A stretch of 34,938 nucleotides of DNA from Paracoccaceae bacterium (GTDB taxonomy: Bacteria > Pseudomonadota > Alphaproteobacteria > Rhizobiales > Stappiaceae), in assembly GCA_002709505.1 (NCBI GenBank), contig PARB01000013.1:1-34938 (forward strand), given 5' to 3'. A model generated the notes under the pieces. It made no database searches. It had not been told where the DNA came from and saw nothing but the letters and a program-made list of their open reading frames with translations. Below, piece by piece: positions 1 through 8,158 of this stretch. How positions within the stretch are numbered: position 1 is the stretch's first letter; each line of letters opens with the position of its first letter. Made by a program: the position numbers and the translations under genes.

Positions 1-2
1 CG

Positions 3-212
3 GGCGCGGCCAGCCAGCAGGCAATCGGCTACGCAGTCTTCGGCGGCATGCTGTTCGCGACGCTTTTCGGTGTGGTGATGATCCCGGTGCTCTATGTGGT
101 GATGCAGATCCTGCGCGAGCGGGTGAAAGGCATCTACATGGGCGCGGATGTGGCCGGCGAGCCGGTGGCGCGGGACGGCGGACCGGCGGCGGGCGACGCC
201 GCAAGGGCCTGA
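3..212 (+). CDS. RND-family efflux permease, C-terminal end (partial)
   Basis: Open frame running in from the left edge; the last 69 residues are visible. They carry the final transmembrane helix of an AcrB/HAE1-type RND pump: the motif AIGYAVFGGMLFATL followed by VVMIPVLYVV is the conserved TM12 segment, and a short hydrophilic tail follows and ends in TGA. RND permeases are inner-membrane proton-driven exporters that work with a periplasmic adaptor and an outer-membrane channel. This is a host gene just outside the prophage. The substrate cannot be inferred from this fragment. The family call rests on the TM12 motif alone but is distinctive. Confidence 0.85.
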   Translation, partial: GAASQQAIGYAVFGGMLFATLFGVVMIPVLYVVMQILRERVKGIYMGADVAGEPVARDGGPAAGDAARA

Positions 213-528
213 CCAAGGGCATGACCGGCGTCACGGTCCCGGGGACACAAGGCGGGGGCGCGTTCTAGTGGCGCTCCCGCTGTTCGCACGCAGGTGCGGT
301 GCGGCCCGCTGGTGCGCGTGCCGCCGATACTCCTTCAGACAAATGAGCCACACTCAAACGGATGAGCCACATCCGGTCGATCGCCGGTGCAGCGGGCCGT
401 GTCGCGTTCTGCCGTGGCAGGCAGGCAACAGGGGCGCATGCCTGATTGATCACGGACGCAGGCGGCCTGTATGGCTGGCCGCGTTGCGGTCAACCGTCCA
501 AAGGATTCGAATGTATCGGGCTTGAAAG
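213..528. other. Host intergenic region between RND gene and tRNA
   Basis: No convincing gene. The open frame 148-525 on the plus strand overlaps the RND C-terminus, has no ribosome-binding site and translates to an arginine-rich GC shadow. The only repeat seen is a 10-bp direct repeat, ATGAGCCACA, at 343-352 and 362-371. No clear terminator hairpin with a T-run follows the RND stop. Confidence 0.5.
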
Positions 529-573
529 TGGTGAGCCGACAGGGGCTCGAACCCTGGACCTACTGATTAAAAG
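529..573 (-). tRNA. 3' half of tRNA-Lys(UUU): prophage attachment-site remnant
   Basis: Read on the minus strand, this segment gives the tRNA 3' half in standard numbering. The anticodon loop is C-U-UUU-A-A, followed by the 3' anticodon strand TCAGT, variable loop AGGTC, T-arm CAGGG/TTCGAGC/CCCTG, acceptor strand TCGGCTC, A73 and encoded CCA (529-531). The 5' half is missing: the bases beyond 573 are AT-rich and cannot pair with TCAGT to make the anticodon stem. A clean break at the anticodon loop is the hallmark of tyrosine-recombinase integration, with the crossover in or just 3' of the loop. The intact tRNA should be rebuilt at the far (right) end of the prophage, outside the window. Confidence 0.85.
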
Positions 574-621
574 TTATTGAATGTATTAATTATATCAATA
601 ACTTACTTGATTTCTTTTTCA

Positions 622-649
622 TGATCACACGCTTTCTTGCGTGTGATCA
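622..649. repeat. Perfect 11-bp inverted repeat at the end of the late operon
   Basis: TGATCACACGC (622-632), a 6-nt spacer TTTCTT, then GCGTGTGATCA (639-649). The right arm contains the stop codon of the last late gene (647-649). Neither strand has a T-run after the stem, so it is not a textbook intrinsic terminator. It could still act as a transcript-end hairpin or as a protein-binding dyad near the attachment site (recombination accessory site). Confidence 0.6.
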
Positions 650-973
650 CGGAGGCTTGGTAATCGCCGCAAGCAGAGCGTCGAAGCGGCGGGTCGTCTC
701 CTTTCCCTGTTCGCGGATATCGTGTCGCAGGCTCTCCAGCGTCTTGTCGACGCGCTGCAAGTGATCGTCGAGATCGGTCCTGCGCACCATGTCCTCGCGG
801 ACGCGGTTGATCCGGTCATGCAGTTTCTCGTCACCGTCCTGGATCATGCGTGTCGACTTCTCGTCGCCGTCCTGGACCATGCGGGTGAGTTGACGGTCGC
901 GCGCGATGATGCCGCCGATCATCACGACAAGCGCCATGGCGCTGCCGACAATCCAGGACAGGTCGGCGTCCAT
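647..973 (-). CDS. Small membrane-anchored coiled-coil protein, last gene of lysis cassette
   Basis: 108 residues. An N-terminal transmembrane helix (about residues 7-24, SWIVGSAMALVVMIGGII) is followed by a long charged helical region. That region includes an imperfect tandem repeat, RMVQDGDEK then RMIQDGDEK (about 31-50), and heptad-like leucines to about residue 88. I chose the ATG at 973 because it overlaps the stop of the holin gene as TAATG, implying translational coupling. A longer open frame up to 1114 runs inside the holin gene and is not needed. Topology and position after holin and endolysin suggest an envelope role in lysis, for example inner-membrane spanin-like, but no lipoprotein partner was seen. 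Function is unproven. Confidence 0.75.
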   Translation of the reverse strand: MDADLSWIVGSAMALVVMIGGIIARDRQLTRMVQDGDEKSTRMIQDGDEKLHDRINRVREDMVRRTDLDDHLQRVDKTLESLRHDIREQGKETTRRFDALLAAITKPP

Positions 974-1503
974 TACCGCGTCGCTCCCTCGATCTTCTCG
1001 CGCGTTCGGCCCCAGGCATAGACGCCCAGCACACCGGCGCCCGTGCCGTAGAAGGCGATGAGAAGCCCGCTGACGGACGCGACGGCGTTGATGGCCTGCA
1101 CATCGGAATTCCACACGGCGCGCGTCACGGCGAGCGCCAGCGCCAGGAAGGCCACTCCGTAGAGGATGCCGAACAGCGGGCGCCAGATCCGCGTCAGCAG
1201 GCCGGGCGCGGTCTGTTCGGCGCGCATGGTCTGGTTGACCTCGGCCAGCATGACGGCCCAGTCCTCGCGGCGCTGGACTTCCACACGGCCGATTGCCTCC
1301 ACGGTGCGGGCCGGGTCCTTGTCATAGGCGGCGGCGATTGCGTCGACGGTCGGCTTGGTGCCGATCTCGCGCGCCAGGCTGTCGATGACGACATCGGCGA
1401 CGGCGCCGCCCGTGCGGCCGCCGACGCTTTCCGCCAGGCGCTTCAGAAGGGGGGCGCCGGCGGCGGCGAGGATCGGGACGAGGGCGGCAAGGGGGAGCGA
1501 CAT
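973..1503 (-). CDS. Holin, GTA-type three-TM family
   Basis: 176 residues. Hydrophobic segments lie at about 5-21, 108-128 and 140-163. The central RIWRPLFGILYG motif and the third helix ending GVYAWGR match the family described as holin of three TMs for gene-transfer-agent release (GTA_holin_3TM). Such proteins open the inner membrane at a timed moment so that endolysin reaches the cell wall. Start: ATG at 1503 with an excellent AGGAGG five bases upstream, which overlaps the endolysin stop region (9-nt gap). The downstream neighbour begins within the stop codon. The family call comes from motif memory and is consistent with the lysis context. Confidence 0.85.
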   Translation of the reverse strand: MSLPLAALVPILAAAGAPLLKRLAESVGGRTGGAVADVVIDSLAREIGTKPTVDAIAAAYDKDPARTVEAIGRVEVQRREDWAVMLAEVNQTMRAEQTAPGLLTRIWRPLFGILYGVAFLALALAVTRAVWNSDVQAINAVASVSGLLIAFYGTGAGVLGVYAWGRTREKIEGATR

Positions 1504-1512
1504 GAAAGCCTC

Positions 1513-2349
1513 CTAGAGCGCGTCGATGAAGTCGGAAACGGCGGAGCGATAGGCGCGGCCGCGCGCGGTGTTGACGCTCCAGCGGTGCAGCAGCCACAGC
1601 GCTACGACCCCGGCCGCGACAGCGCCGCCGATCCAGAGCCAGGGCGAGAGCTGGTCGAGCATCGCGGGATCGGCCACGGCCGACGGTTCGCCGGCGGCTT
1701 GCGTGCCGCACCCGCCGCTTGCGGCCGTGCTGCCGGCGGCGCTGCGCCCGTCGCGCTTCGCGACCTTCTCGGCGTGGGATGCCTCGTCCTGCATGGCGCG
1801 GCGCAGACCGGCGCCGGCGTCGGCATCCTTGAGAGCCATCGCCACGGATCGCGCCTCCACATCGGCAACGCGGCGTGTCCAGCCGCGACCGAAGGTCGAC
1901 CAGTGTCGCAGACGTTGCAGGAATCCCATGCGGATCGCGCACATGCGCTTCACGGCCGCAGGCTTGTTCGGATGATCGCGTGCCTTGCCGACCGTCTCAT
2001 GACCGGCCTGTCCGTCGACCCGCGCGCCAACGGCCTGTTGCAACCACTTCACGCCGCGCGACGGGCCGCTGTTCACGGCCGCGTCGAACGTGCAGTAGTC
2101 GAGCCCGGCCGGCAGGGCATCGGCGGCTACGGCGTTCCAGTATTGCGTACGGTAGATGTGGGCGACTTCCTGGTCGCTGATGAACCGCACAGATCGCGTG
2201 GGCAGCCCCATACGCCGGCGCCAGCCGTCATAGACCCGCTGCGTCACGCCCTTGTTCGTTGCGCCGCCCGGATCGTACGGATGGTTGACGTACCCGCCTT
2301 CGTGCCCGAGCGTCCACGGGAGACAATGCTGAAAATTCGATGCCGACAT
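1513..2349 (-). CDS. Endolysin, GH108 (zliS-type) muramidase with C-terminal membrane segment
   Basis: 278 residues from the ATG at 2349, chosen because GGAGG sits five bases upstream; the frame opens at an in-frame ATG at 2364 that has no ribosome-binding site. The N-terminus carries the GH108 signature HEGGYVNHPYDPGGATNKGVT-like block, with catalytic Glu17 (numbering from 2349), then FDAAVNSG and the PG_binding_3-type region containing VKWLQQAVG and RLRHW. After an Ala/Gly/Ser-rich linker there is a C-terminal transmembrane helix (about 237-256, LWIGGAVAAGVVALWLL) and a short basic tail. GH108 enzymes cleave the glycan backbone of peptidoglycan. The membrane tail is unusual for a cytosolic endolysin that waits for a holin and suggests membrane tethering. 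Followed nine bases later by the holin gene. Confidence 0.9.
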   Translation of the reverse strand: MSASNFQHCLPWTLGHEGGYVNHPYDPGGATNKGVTQRVYDGWRRRMGLPTRSVRFISDQEVAHIYRTQYWNAVAADALPAGLDYCTFDAAVNSGPSRGVKWLQQAVGARVDGQAGHETVGKARDHPNKPAAVKRMCAIRMGFLQRLRHWSTFGRGWTRRVADVEARSVAMALKDADAGAGLRRAMQDEASHAEKVAKRDGRSAAGSTAASGGCGTQAAGEPSAVADPAMLDQLSPWLWIGGAVAAGVVALWLLHRWSVNTARGRAYRSAVSDFIDAL

Positions 2350-2394
2350 GTCGTCGTCCTCCATGATCGTTACAGGGTAGAACGACGGTCCGTT

Positions 2395-2404
2395 GCTTAA
2401 TTGC
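2395..2404 (-). promoter_or_regulatory. GCACTTAAG-like late motif ahead of the lysis genes
   Basis: Minus strand reads GCAATTAAGC, one mismatch from the GCACTTAAGC form upstream of the capsid gene. It lies in the 70-nt gap between tail-fibre stop and endolysin start. Confidence 0.4.
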
Positions 2405-2419
2405 GCGCCCCGCGCGGTG

Positions 2420-5182
2420 CTACGTCAGCACCGGCGTGACGTCGCCGCCGGCAACCAGCCGTTGGCGGGCGTAGGTGTTGGTCCGGTCCGGGCTGCTGTA
2501 GGCCCCGGCAAGGGCCGTGCCTGCAATCTCGTCACCGATGAATGCACCATAGAGGTTGTCGTCAACGACGAGGTTGTAGCAGTTCGCATCGCGATAATAG
2601 ATCGCGTGATTGTAATACCTGCTGTCGGCGCCGAAGACGTTCCGCGAGATCCGGGAATTCGCAACCTTTTCCAGATCCAGACACCGCGTGTTCGATGCAA
2701 CGTCGCGCTGCCGGGTGCCGCCCTCCTTGTGGGTGTTCCGCGTGAAATTCACGAAATCGGCATTCTGCAACGAGATGTCATGCAGGCCGCATTCTTCAAA
2801 AACGATCCCTTCGAGGTTGAGACCGTTGATGTGATTGTTCGTGCCGATGCGCCCGGAAACGCCATAGGGGTATCCCTTCACACCTCCGCTCACGTCCACA
2901 TTTTCGATGCGCTTGTCGAGATAGATGAAATCGCCTGACGTGGCCGTGAAGTCCGTTGCCTCCACCGGGATCGTGGTTCCGTTCGTGAACGCCGAGACGA
3001 CTGCATGTTTGCTGGGATCGGACGACAGCCGCAGGATGTCGCCGGGGAACAGCCTCAGATCGAACGACGCCGCCACCGACAAAGAAGTCGCACCGGCCGC
3101 GACATTCGCGTTCAGCTGCTCGGTGTAACGCGCGCCAGCAGTGCGCACGCCGTAATTTTCGGTGGCCGTCGTCGTCGCGTTCGGATTTTTGGCGAACACC
3201 TCGAAACGGGAGTTTTTCACGCGGTCAAGATTGACGCCGTTGTGAGCGTTCGTCTGGAGGTTGACCCCGCGAATACCGGCGCCCAGCTCGAAATGGAAAC
3301 CCTTGGTCTGCTCGGTTTCGGCAGGGTCGACCCAGACGCGGATGTTCTCGAATACGATGCCCTGCTCGGAATTTGCCGCGTGGTTGGTTGCGTAGAGCTC
3401 GCGAGCCCACACAACGGCGCTGGACGCGGCGGTTACGCCATCCGCGAACAAGGTCACATTCCGGATGGAGCAATTTTTGAACGGCGTGACGTTCCAGTCG
3501 CCGTTGTAGTTGCCCGACCCGCGCACGGTGATAGCGCTCGTTTGCGCGGTCGTTGGATTGACCACTGTTCCATGCACGCCGTCGACGTGGATCCCGGTAT
3601 TCACCAGATCCTTTTCCGCCGCCACCGAATATGTGTTGCCGACATCGCCGGCTTGCAGCGACACGGCCAGCTCGACGTTATCGACCGTCAGACCGTTGAC
3701 CGTGACATTGTAGCAGGCGGAAATGAACACGGCCCACCCTTGAACGGTATCCGAGACCTTGAAATTCTCGACGGTGATATCGTTGGGATGAAAGGTCCGC
3801 GTCGTGATCGCATCGCCATAGGTGCCGATCTGGTCCACCCCCCAATGCATGACCATACCGCCAAGACCGCCGACTGCCTCGCAATTGGTAGCGGTTACCC
3901 CGGCCACGTCGCCGATGATCGTGAAGCTGTTCACCAGGTTCTCGACGGCTCCCGTACGCACAACCTTGACGTCATCGACCTTGACCCGCCGGATGGGGTC
4001 ATACGCCGGCGCGTAGAAGTATCGGCCAATCGTAAGCCCGGTTGAATAGAGACCGTCGTGCTCCCCGATGACCGCCGGATCGATTTTGACCGTATAGCCG
4101 CAGAATTCCATGTCCGAGGATAGCCCCCAAACGCTCGGGGCATTGGACGTTGGCTGAATGAGAAACGTGGTGTGTTCGCTACCGGCGCCCCGAATTTTTG
4201 TGCTGTTGGTATTTTCAAACGGGTTTACCTGAAACTGCCCGCGAGGGACGTTGAGGATACCATTGAATGCCATCGCCGCAACGATGGCGGTTGTCGCGTC
4301 ATAGATAGGTTCGGCAGTGACGGCCGACACCAGCGGGCAACCGAGCTGCAACAGGTTGATGCCGTCGTTCTCCGGAACCAGCTCCCACCAGGCACCGTCT
4401 GCCGACGGGAATTTGCGCTCGTGCGCCGGCTCGGAAGCCGCGCGCTTGTACAGCGCCCCGCCGCCATCGCAGGGTTCCGCATAGCCAAAAGTGCGAAGCC
4501 AGTCCTGCTCGTCGGGAATTTTCGCCGCAACGGCCTGCGCGCGCGTACCGAAAAATGCGCCGAGATCCTTCAGCACTTGCGTCGAAGTGTATGCTTCCCA
4601 ACTCTTGTTGTCCGCAGATCGGCGCGGATAGGTGTTGGCGACGGCCTGCGCATCCGCCGTGCCCGGCACCATCGCGACCGGATGCCCATCGACGTCGAAG
4701 CCGAGGATGCGCGTTGCGCGATCCGCCACGGGCGGAATCGCCGGAAGACTTTCCCCGTCAGGAGCGCGCAGGGTTCGCGCACGATCCGCGTCGCGCAAGC
4801 CGGCGTCGGCGCGCGTTTCCTGCAGGACGATGCCATGCTTGGAAACTTCCTTTTCCAGCTCCAGGAGGTCCAGGCCGATGCCCTTGGCGAGACCGACAGA
4901 CCGTTCGTGCAAACGCGCGCCGCGCACGCGGAAGGTGGACGTCACAGGGTGGATGACGTCGAAGGTGACGGAGAAGGTGTCGAGTGCAGCGGCGGAGCTC
5001 TTGGTGACCGTCACGGCCGAGGTGGCCGTCCATTCCGCATCGCCCGCGTGTTTCAGCTCGACGACGACATCGGCCGTATCGAAGATCTTGAAGTCGAACG
5101 GCCCGAAGGTGACGCTCGCGCCATCGAATGCGAGCGTGCCCGTCGAACGGATTTCACGCGGAAGCGGGTAGGGTTGCGCCAT
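2420..5182 (-). CDS. Tail fibre / tailspike protein with beta-helix body
   Basis: 920 residues. Residues about 1-125 form an adaptor-like N-terminus of the kind that anchors podovirus fibres to the tail (short beta strands, then the helical stretch LLELEKEVSKHGIVLQETRA). A short linker region with ILGFDVDGHPVAM leads into a central block from about 250, including DGGGALYKRA and a GILNVPRGQF pectate-lyase-like start. Long runs of N/V/T-rich parallel beta-helix turns fill 300-900 (NDITVENFKV, YNVTVNGLTVDNVELAVSL). It probably recognises, and may depolymerise, host surface polysaccharide; no catalytic residues could be assigned. Start: ATG at 5182 with AGAGG eight bases upstream. Preceded by the motif at 5236-5245. 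Host-range determinant by inference. Confidence 0.85.
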   Translation of the reverse strand: MAQPYPLPREIRSTGTLAFDGASVTFGPFDFKIFDTADVVVELKHAGDAEWTATSAVTVTKSSAAALDTFSVTFDVIHPVTSTFRVRGARLHERSVGLAKGIGLDLLELEKEVSKHGIVLQETRADAGLRDADRARTLRAPDGESLPAIPPVADRATRILGFDVDGHPVAMVPGTADAQAVANTYPRRSADNKSWEAYTSTQVLKDLGAFFGTRAQAVAAKIPDEQDWLRTFGYAEPCDGGGALYKRAASEPAHERKFPSADGAWWELVPENDGINLLQLGCPLVSAVTAEPIYDATTAIVAAMAFNGILNVPRGQFQVNPFENTNSTKIRGAGSEHTTFLIQPTSNAPSVWGLSSDMEFCGYTVKIDPAVIGEHDGLYSTGLTIGRYFYAPAYDPIRRVKVDDVKVVRTGAVENLVNSFTIIGDVAGVTATNCEAVGGLGGMVMHWGVDQIGTYGDAITTRTFHPNDITVENFKVSDTVQGWAVFISACYNVTVNGLTVDNVELAVSLQAGDVGNTYSVAAEKDLVNTGIHVDGVHGTVVNPTTAQTSAITVRGSGNYNGDWNVTPFKNCSIRNVTLFADGVTAASSAVVWARELYATNHAANSEQGIVFENIRVWVDPAETEQTKGFHFELGAGIRGVNLQTNAHNGVNLDRVKNSRFEVFAKNPNATTTATENYGVRTAGARYTEQLNANVAAGATSLSVAASFDLRLFPGDILRLSSDPSKHAVVSAFTNGTTIPVEATDFTATSGDFIYLDKRIENVDVSGGVKGYPYGVSGRIGTNNHINGLNLEGIVFEECGLHDISLQNADFVNFTRNTHKEGGTRQRDVASNTRCLDLEKVANSRISRNVFGADSRYYNHAIYYRDANCYNLVVDDNLYGAFIGDEIAGTALAGAYSSPDRTNTYARQRLVAGGDVTPVLT

Positions 5183-5235
5183 CGGGCCGGCCTCTCATGA
5201 TCGTCGTGACCATGATGATGAGGCGGGCCGGACGG

Positions 5236-5245
5236 CCTTAAGTGT
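5236..5245 (-). promoter_or_regulatory. GACACTTAAGG late motif ahead of tail fibre
   Basis: Minus strand ACACTTAAGG, 54 bases upstream of the fibre start codon and followed by the short dyad GGCC-GTCC-GGCC. A partial second copy (GCACTTAG, 5262-5269) lies 25 bases upstream, inside the end of the preceding gene. Confidence 0.45.
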
Positions 5246-5257
5246 CAGGAGCCGGTG

Positions 5258-5542
5258 TCAACTAAGTGCTCTCGATGCTTCAAGCAGGAAGAATGCAAGC
5301 TCTTTCTGAGCTGCATAAAGGACCATTCCTAGATAAAAGCCCGCAACCACCCCAGCAAATACGGCAGCAGGTCGCCGCAGTCGACGAGTAGCTTTGTTGT
5401 TGGGGCCGTACAAAACTCGAAACACCAAGATGCCCCCGAAGACTGGCAACCCCAACAAGCCTATCGTGATAGCCATCATCACCAAGGCGGCGACGAACTT
5501 CGCCGGATAGGCGAATAGTAGATCGAAGAGCCAACCGGGCAT
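5258..5542 (-). CDS. Small two-TM membrane protein, unknown function
   Basis: 94 residues from the ATG at 5542, which has AAGG about eight bases upstream. An in-frame ATG at 5572 would add ten residues but has no better site. Two clear hydrophobic helices (about 17-42 and 60-80) are separated by a short basic loop (NNKATRRLRR). No family was recognised. It sits between the largest internal virion protein and the tail fibre, is somewhat less GC-rich than its neighbours, and has its own gaps on both sides. That pattern suggests a late-acquired accessory gene, for example superinfection exclusion, rather than a structural part. Confidence 0.65.
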   Translation of the reverse strand: MPGWLFDLLFAYPAKFVAALVMMAITIGLLGLPVFGGILVFRVLYGPNNKATRRLRRPAAVFAGVVAGFYLGMVLYAAQKELAFFLLEASRALS

Positions 5543-5596
5543 ATCTACGCCTTTTCGCAGCGCTGGAGACAACTGAAGACTTTGCGACTACCCCTT

Positions 5597-8155
5597 CTAC
5601 GGAACAGGCGCGACATCCGGCGCGCGATCCGGCGCCGTGTCGCCGGGCTCCCACCAATATTCCTGTCCGGTGCGTCGCTTGAGGTTGGATTTACGCGCGG
5701 AAAAGCTCTTCGCGGCGCCGGGGTCCACCGACCACTGCAATTGGTCGAGCACCAGCCGGCGATAGGCCCCGCGCGTCGCCCACCAGGACGACAGCACCGG
5801 CGTATAGCGCCCGGCAAAATTCACCGCCTCGCGCCCCGTATGGGTCGTTTCTCCGCGCGCCGCCTCCAGCGTGTTGCCGACGGTCAGGCCGAGCAGATCC
5901 GAGCCGAAGTTTACACCCGGTCCGACAAAGGACGAGGCCACACCGCAACCGAAGCGGTTGGAGATGGCCGAGGCGAAGTCGCCAAGCAGGCCGAAACCGC
6001 CACCCTGGAAGGCCGCGCGCACCCAAAATTGCGTGTTGCGCGGGTCCATGTCTTCCAGATCCTTGCCGTCGGCAAGCGACTTGATCTGCATGGCGATGGC
6101 GCCGCCGACGGTCAGGCCGATGGCCAGTTGCGCGAAATAGGCCGGCACGGCGAAACGCCCGGAGGAATCGAGCGCCCCGAGCCGCGTCATCGCCTCTATT
6201 TGCAGCGTCGTCAAGGACAGGCCGAAGCTCTTGAACTGGAGGCCGAAATCCGCGAATTCACCGAGCGGCGTACCGCGCGGTGCGCCGCCGGTGATCCAGC
6301 TCCGCGCGTTCGGCGTGCCGGAGGGCACCGCGCGTTCCGTCCAGCTCGCGATCAGCTCCGCGTATTTCTCCGCCACCAGCCGGTGCGGAATGCGATCCTC
6401 GGCGGCAAGATCCGACAGCCGGCCCTCGCTTGCCATGATTGACGATGGCGTCAGGAACCCCGCATCGTCGACCGAGGCGCGCATCACGTCCCAATCGTCG
6501 GCCGTGATGCCGAAACCTTCCATGGTCGAGCGCAGGCGATCCGGAAGTTCGTCCAGCCGGTTGCCGGCCATGTCCGCGAGCGCCGCATGCCAGCTCCGCG
6601 CATGCGCCAGACGACGGCCGGTCGTGATCGGCTTGAGGCCGAAGGCCATCATCGAGCGGTCGACCAGGTACTTCGACCAGTTGGACCCGAGCACGAGCCC
6701 GGCGAAGCGCGCTTCCGCTTCCATCACCTGGAGGTATTCGTCCCAAATCGCGCCGTCGCGCATGATCTCCTTGCGCGATTTCGTCGATAGCTGTTTCAGC
6801 AACCCGCCGACATCGCGCATGACCGGCAGCCCGGCGAGTTTCTTCGACATGGCCTCCACGAACGGATCGGTCGCCGCCGCAACGATGGAAGCGGAGCCGA
6901 GCAAGGCGGAGTTCATCACGTTCTTGACGTTGGCCGTGAGTGTGGCGACGCCGGCGGCCGCGACCGGCCGTCCGCGCAGATGGGTGTAGAGACCGCGCAA
7001 GCGCCATTCCGCGAAAGCGCCGGGCTGCGTGCCGGTCGCCCAGCGGGCCGCGCCCGTCGTCTCGCGCGCGAGCGACGGCGAACCGGATGCACCGCGCGCC
7101 ACCTCGCGGCGCACGTTCTGGATCATCCATTCCATCATCGCATCCGGGTTCGGCCCGAGCGTTTCCATCGCGGCGATGTCTTTCGCCATCGAATTGATGT
7201 GGTTGAAGATCGTCTCGATCACGTCTCCGGTGCCGAATTCCGCGTTGTAGCTCTGCCAGTGCGCCGGCGACTTCGCCACGAGGATACGCGCGTCCTGGCG
7301 CTGGCTGGCGAGCGCGCCCTTGCCGCTGGAGCGCATCGACGGCTCCATATGCGCCCAGCCTTCCGTCGTCACCTGGTCGAACATGCGATCAAGGAAGCGG
7401 TCGGCGCCGGCATCGCCGATGGGCTGGCCGGTCAGCGGGTTGATCGACTTGTCGAAATCGAACGCCTCTTTTGCCCTGGCGATCCAGTTGGCCTTGGCCT
7501 CCGCGATGCTGCGCGCGCCGCCGGCCGTGCGGATCTTCAAGCCGTCATGCGTGTGCGGCAGCCCGAAATCCTCGCGCTTCGCAATCGCGCCGCCGGCGGC
7601 ATTGAAGCGCTGGCGCAGGTCCTCGAACACATCGGAAATGGAGCCCGCCAGCGCCGCCGCAGTCTCGTTGCCCGACGCTTCGCCGTGAAGATCCTTCACG
7701 AGATCGTCGATGTCCGCGAGATTGTCGCGCTGCCCGGTCACCGCGCTTCGGCGCCAGTGCCACATGGCTTCGTTGAGCCGGCCTTGCGCCAGCATGATGA
7801 TGGCTTCGGATCGCCCGCGGATGGACGAATACCCCCGGTAACCGTAGTGCGAGAGCACGCCCATGGCCGCCTCGAAGACGTCCGGCCGTCCCTGTTCGTC
7901 CCGGTAGCCGGTCAGCTCGCCCTTGAGCCGCTGGCGCGCTCGCTCGGTCAGCACGGCGCGCCGGCGCTTCTCTATGGCCTGCATCCGCAGCTCGGTTTCC
8001 AGTACCGCTTGCGCCTGCCGTGCCGCCGCCTCGTCGCCGAGCGACATGCGCGCCTCGGCGAACCGGGCGTCGAAATCGTCGTTGAGCGCCTGCGCTTCTT
8101 CGCGGGAGAGCGCGCCCTGTTCGACGGCGGAGATCAGGCAATCCTGAAAGGGCAT
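5597..8155 (-). CDS. Large internal virion / DNA-ejection protein
   Basis: 852 residues from the ATG at 8155. I chose this start because it lies four bases after the stop of the preceding gene, with AGGA eight bases upstream; the frame stays open to 8215 without a signal. The N-terminal 110 residues are strongly helical and charged (ALNDDFDARFAEARMSLGDEAAARQAQAV). A conserved-looking block follows around 310-370 (FNHINSMAKDIAAMETLGPNPDAMM). The C-terminal third contains Ala/Gly-rich amphipathic stretches (AQLAIGLTVGGAIAM). Size, position between the transglycosylase/ParB-domain proteins and the tail fibre, and composition match the last large internal core protein of T7-like podoviruses, which is ejected into the host envelope. 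No enzymatic motif was seen. The family is inferred from context. Confidence 0.75.
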   Translation of the reverse strand: MPFQDCLISAVEQGALSREEAQALNDDFDARFAEARMSLGDEAAARQAQAVLETELRMQAIEKRRRAVLTERARQRLKGELTGYRDEQGRPDVFEAAMGVLSHYGYRGYSSIRGRSEAIIMLAQGRLNEAMWHWRRSAVTGQRDNLADIDDLVKDLHGEASGNETAAALAGSISDVFEDLRQRFNAAGGAIAKREDFGLPHTHDGLKIRTAGGARSIAEAKANWIARAKEAFDFDKSINPLTGQPIGDAGADRFLDRMFDQVTTEGWAHMEPSMRSSGKGALASQRQDARILVAKSPAHWQSYNAEFGTGDVIETIFNHINSMAKDIAAMETLGPNPDAMMEWMIQNVRREVARGASGSPSLARETTGAARWATGTQPGAFAEWRLRGLYTHLRGRPVAAAGVATLTANVKNVMNSALLGSASIVAAATDPFVEAMSKKLAGLPVMRDVGGLLKQLSTKSRKEIMRDGAIWDEYLQVMEAEARFAGLVLGSNWSKYLVDRSMMAFGLKPITTGRRLAHARSWHAALADMAGNRLDELPDRLRSTMEGFGITADDWDVMRASVDDAGFLTPSSIMASEGRLSDLAAEDRIPHRLVAEKYAELIASWTERAVPSGTPNARSWITGGAPRGTPLGEFADFGLQFKSFGLSLTTLQIEAMTRLGALDSSGRFAVPAYFAQLAIGLTVGGAIAMQIKSLADGKDLEDMDPRNTQFWVRAAFQGGGFGLLGDFASAISNRFGCGVASSFVGPGVNFGSDLLGLTVGNTLEAARGETTHTGREAVNFAGRYTPVLSSWWATRGAYRRLVLDQLQWSVDPGAAKSFSARKSNLKRRTGQEYWWEPGDTAPDRAPDVAPVP

Positions 8156-8158
8156 CGG

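Noticed and set aside
148-525. Plus-strand open frame in the host flank
   Set aside because: Overlaps the RND C-terminus, no start signal, low-complexity composition.
622-649. Rho-independent terminator for the late operon
   Set aside because: The stem is perfect but neither strand has a T-run immediately after it.
973-1114. N-terminal extension of the 108-residue membrane protein
   Set aside because: The extension lies inside the holin gene; the TAATG overlap gives a coupled start and the TM helix begins right after it.
2420-5182. Diversity-generating retroelement target in the tail fibre
   Set aside because: No reverse transcriptase, template repeat or adenine-biased variable C-terminus was seen in the window.
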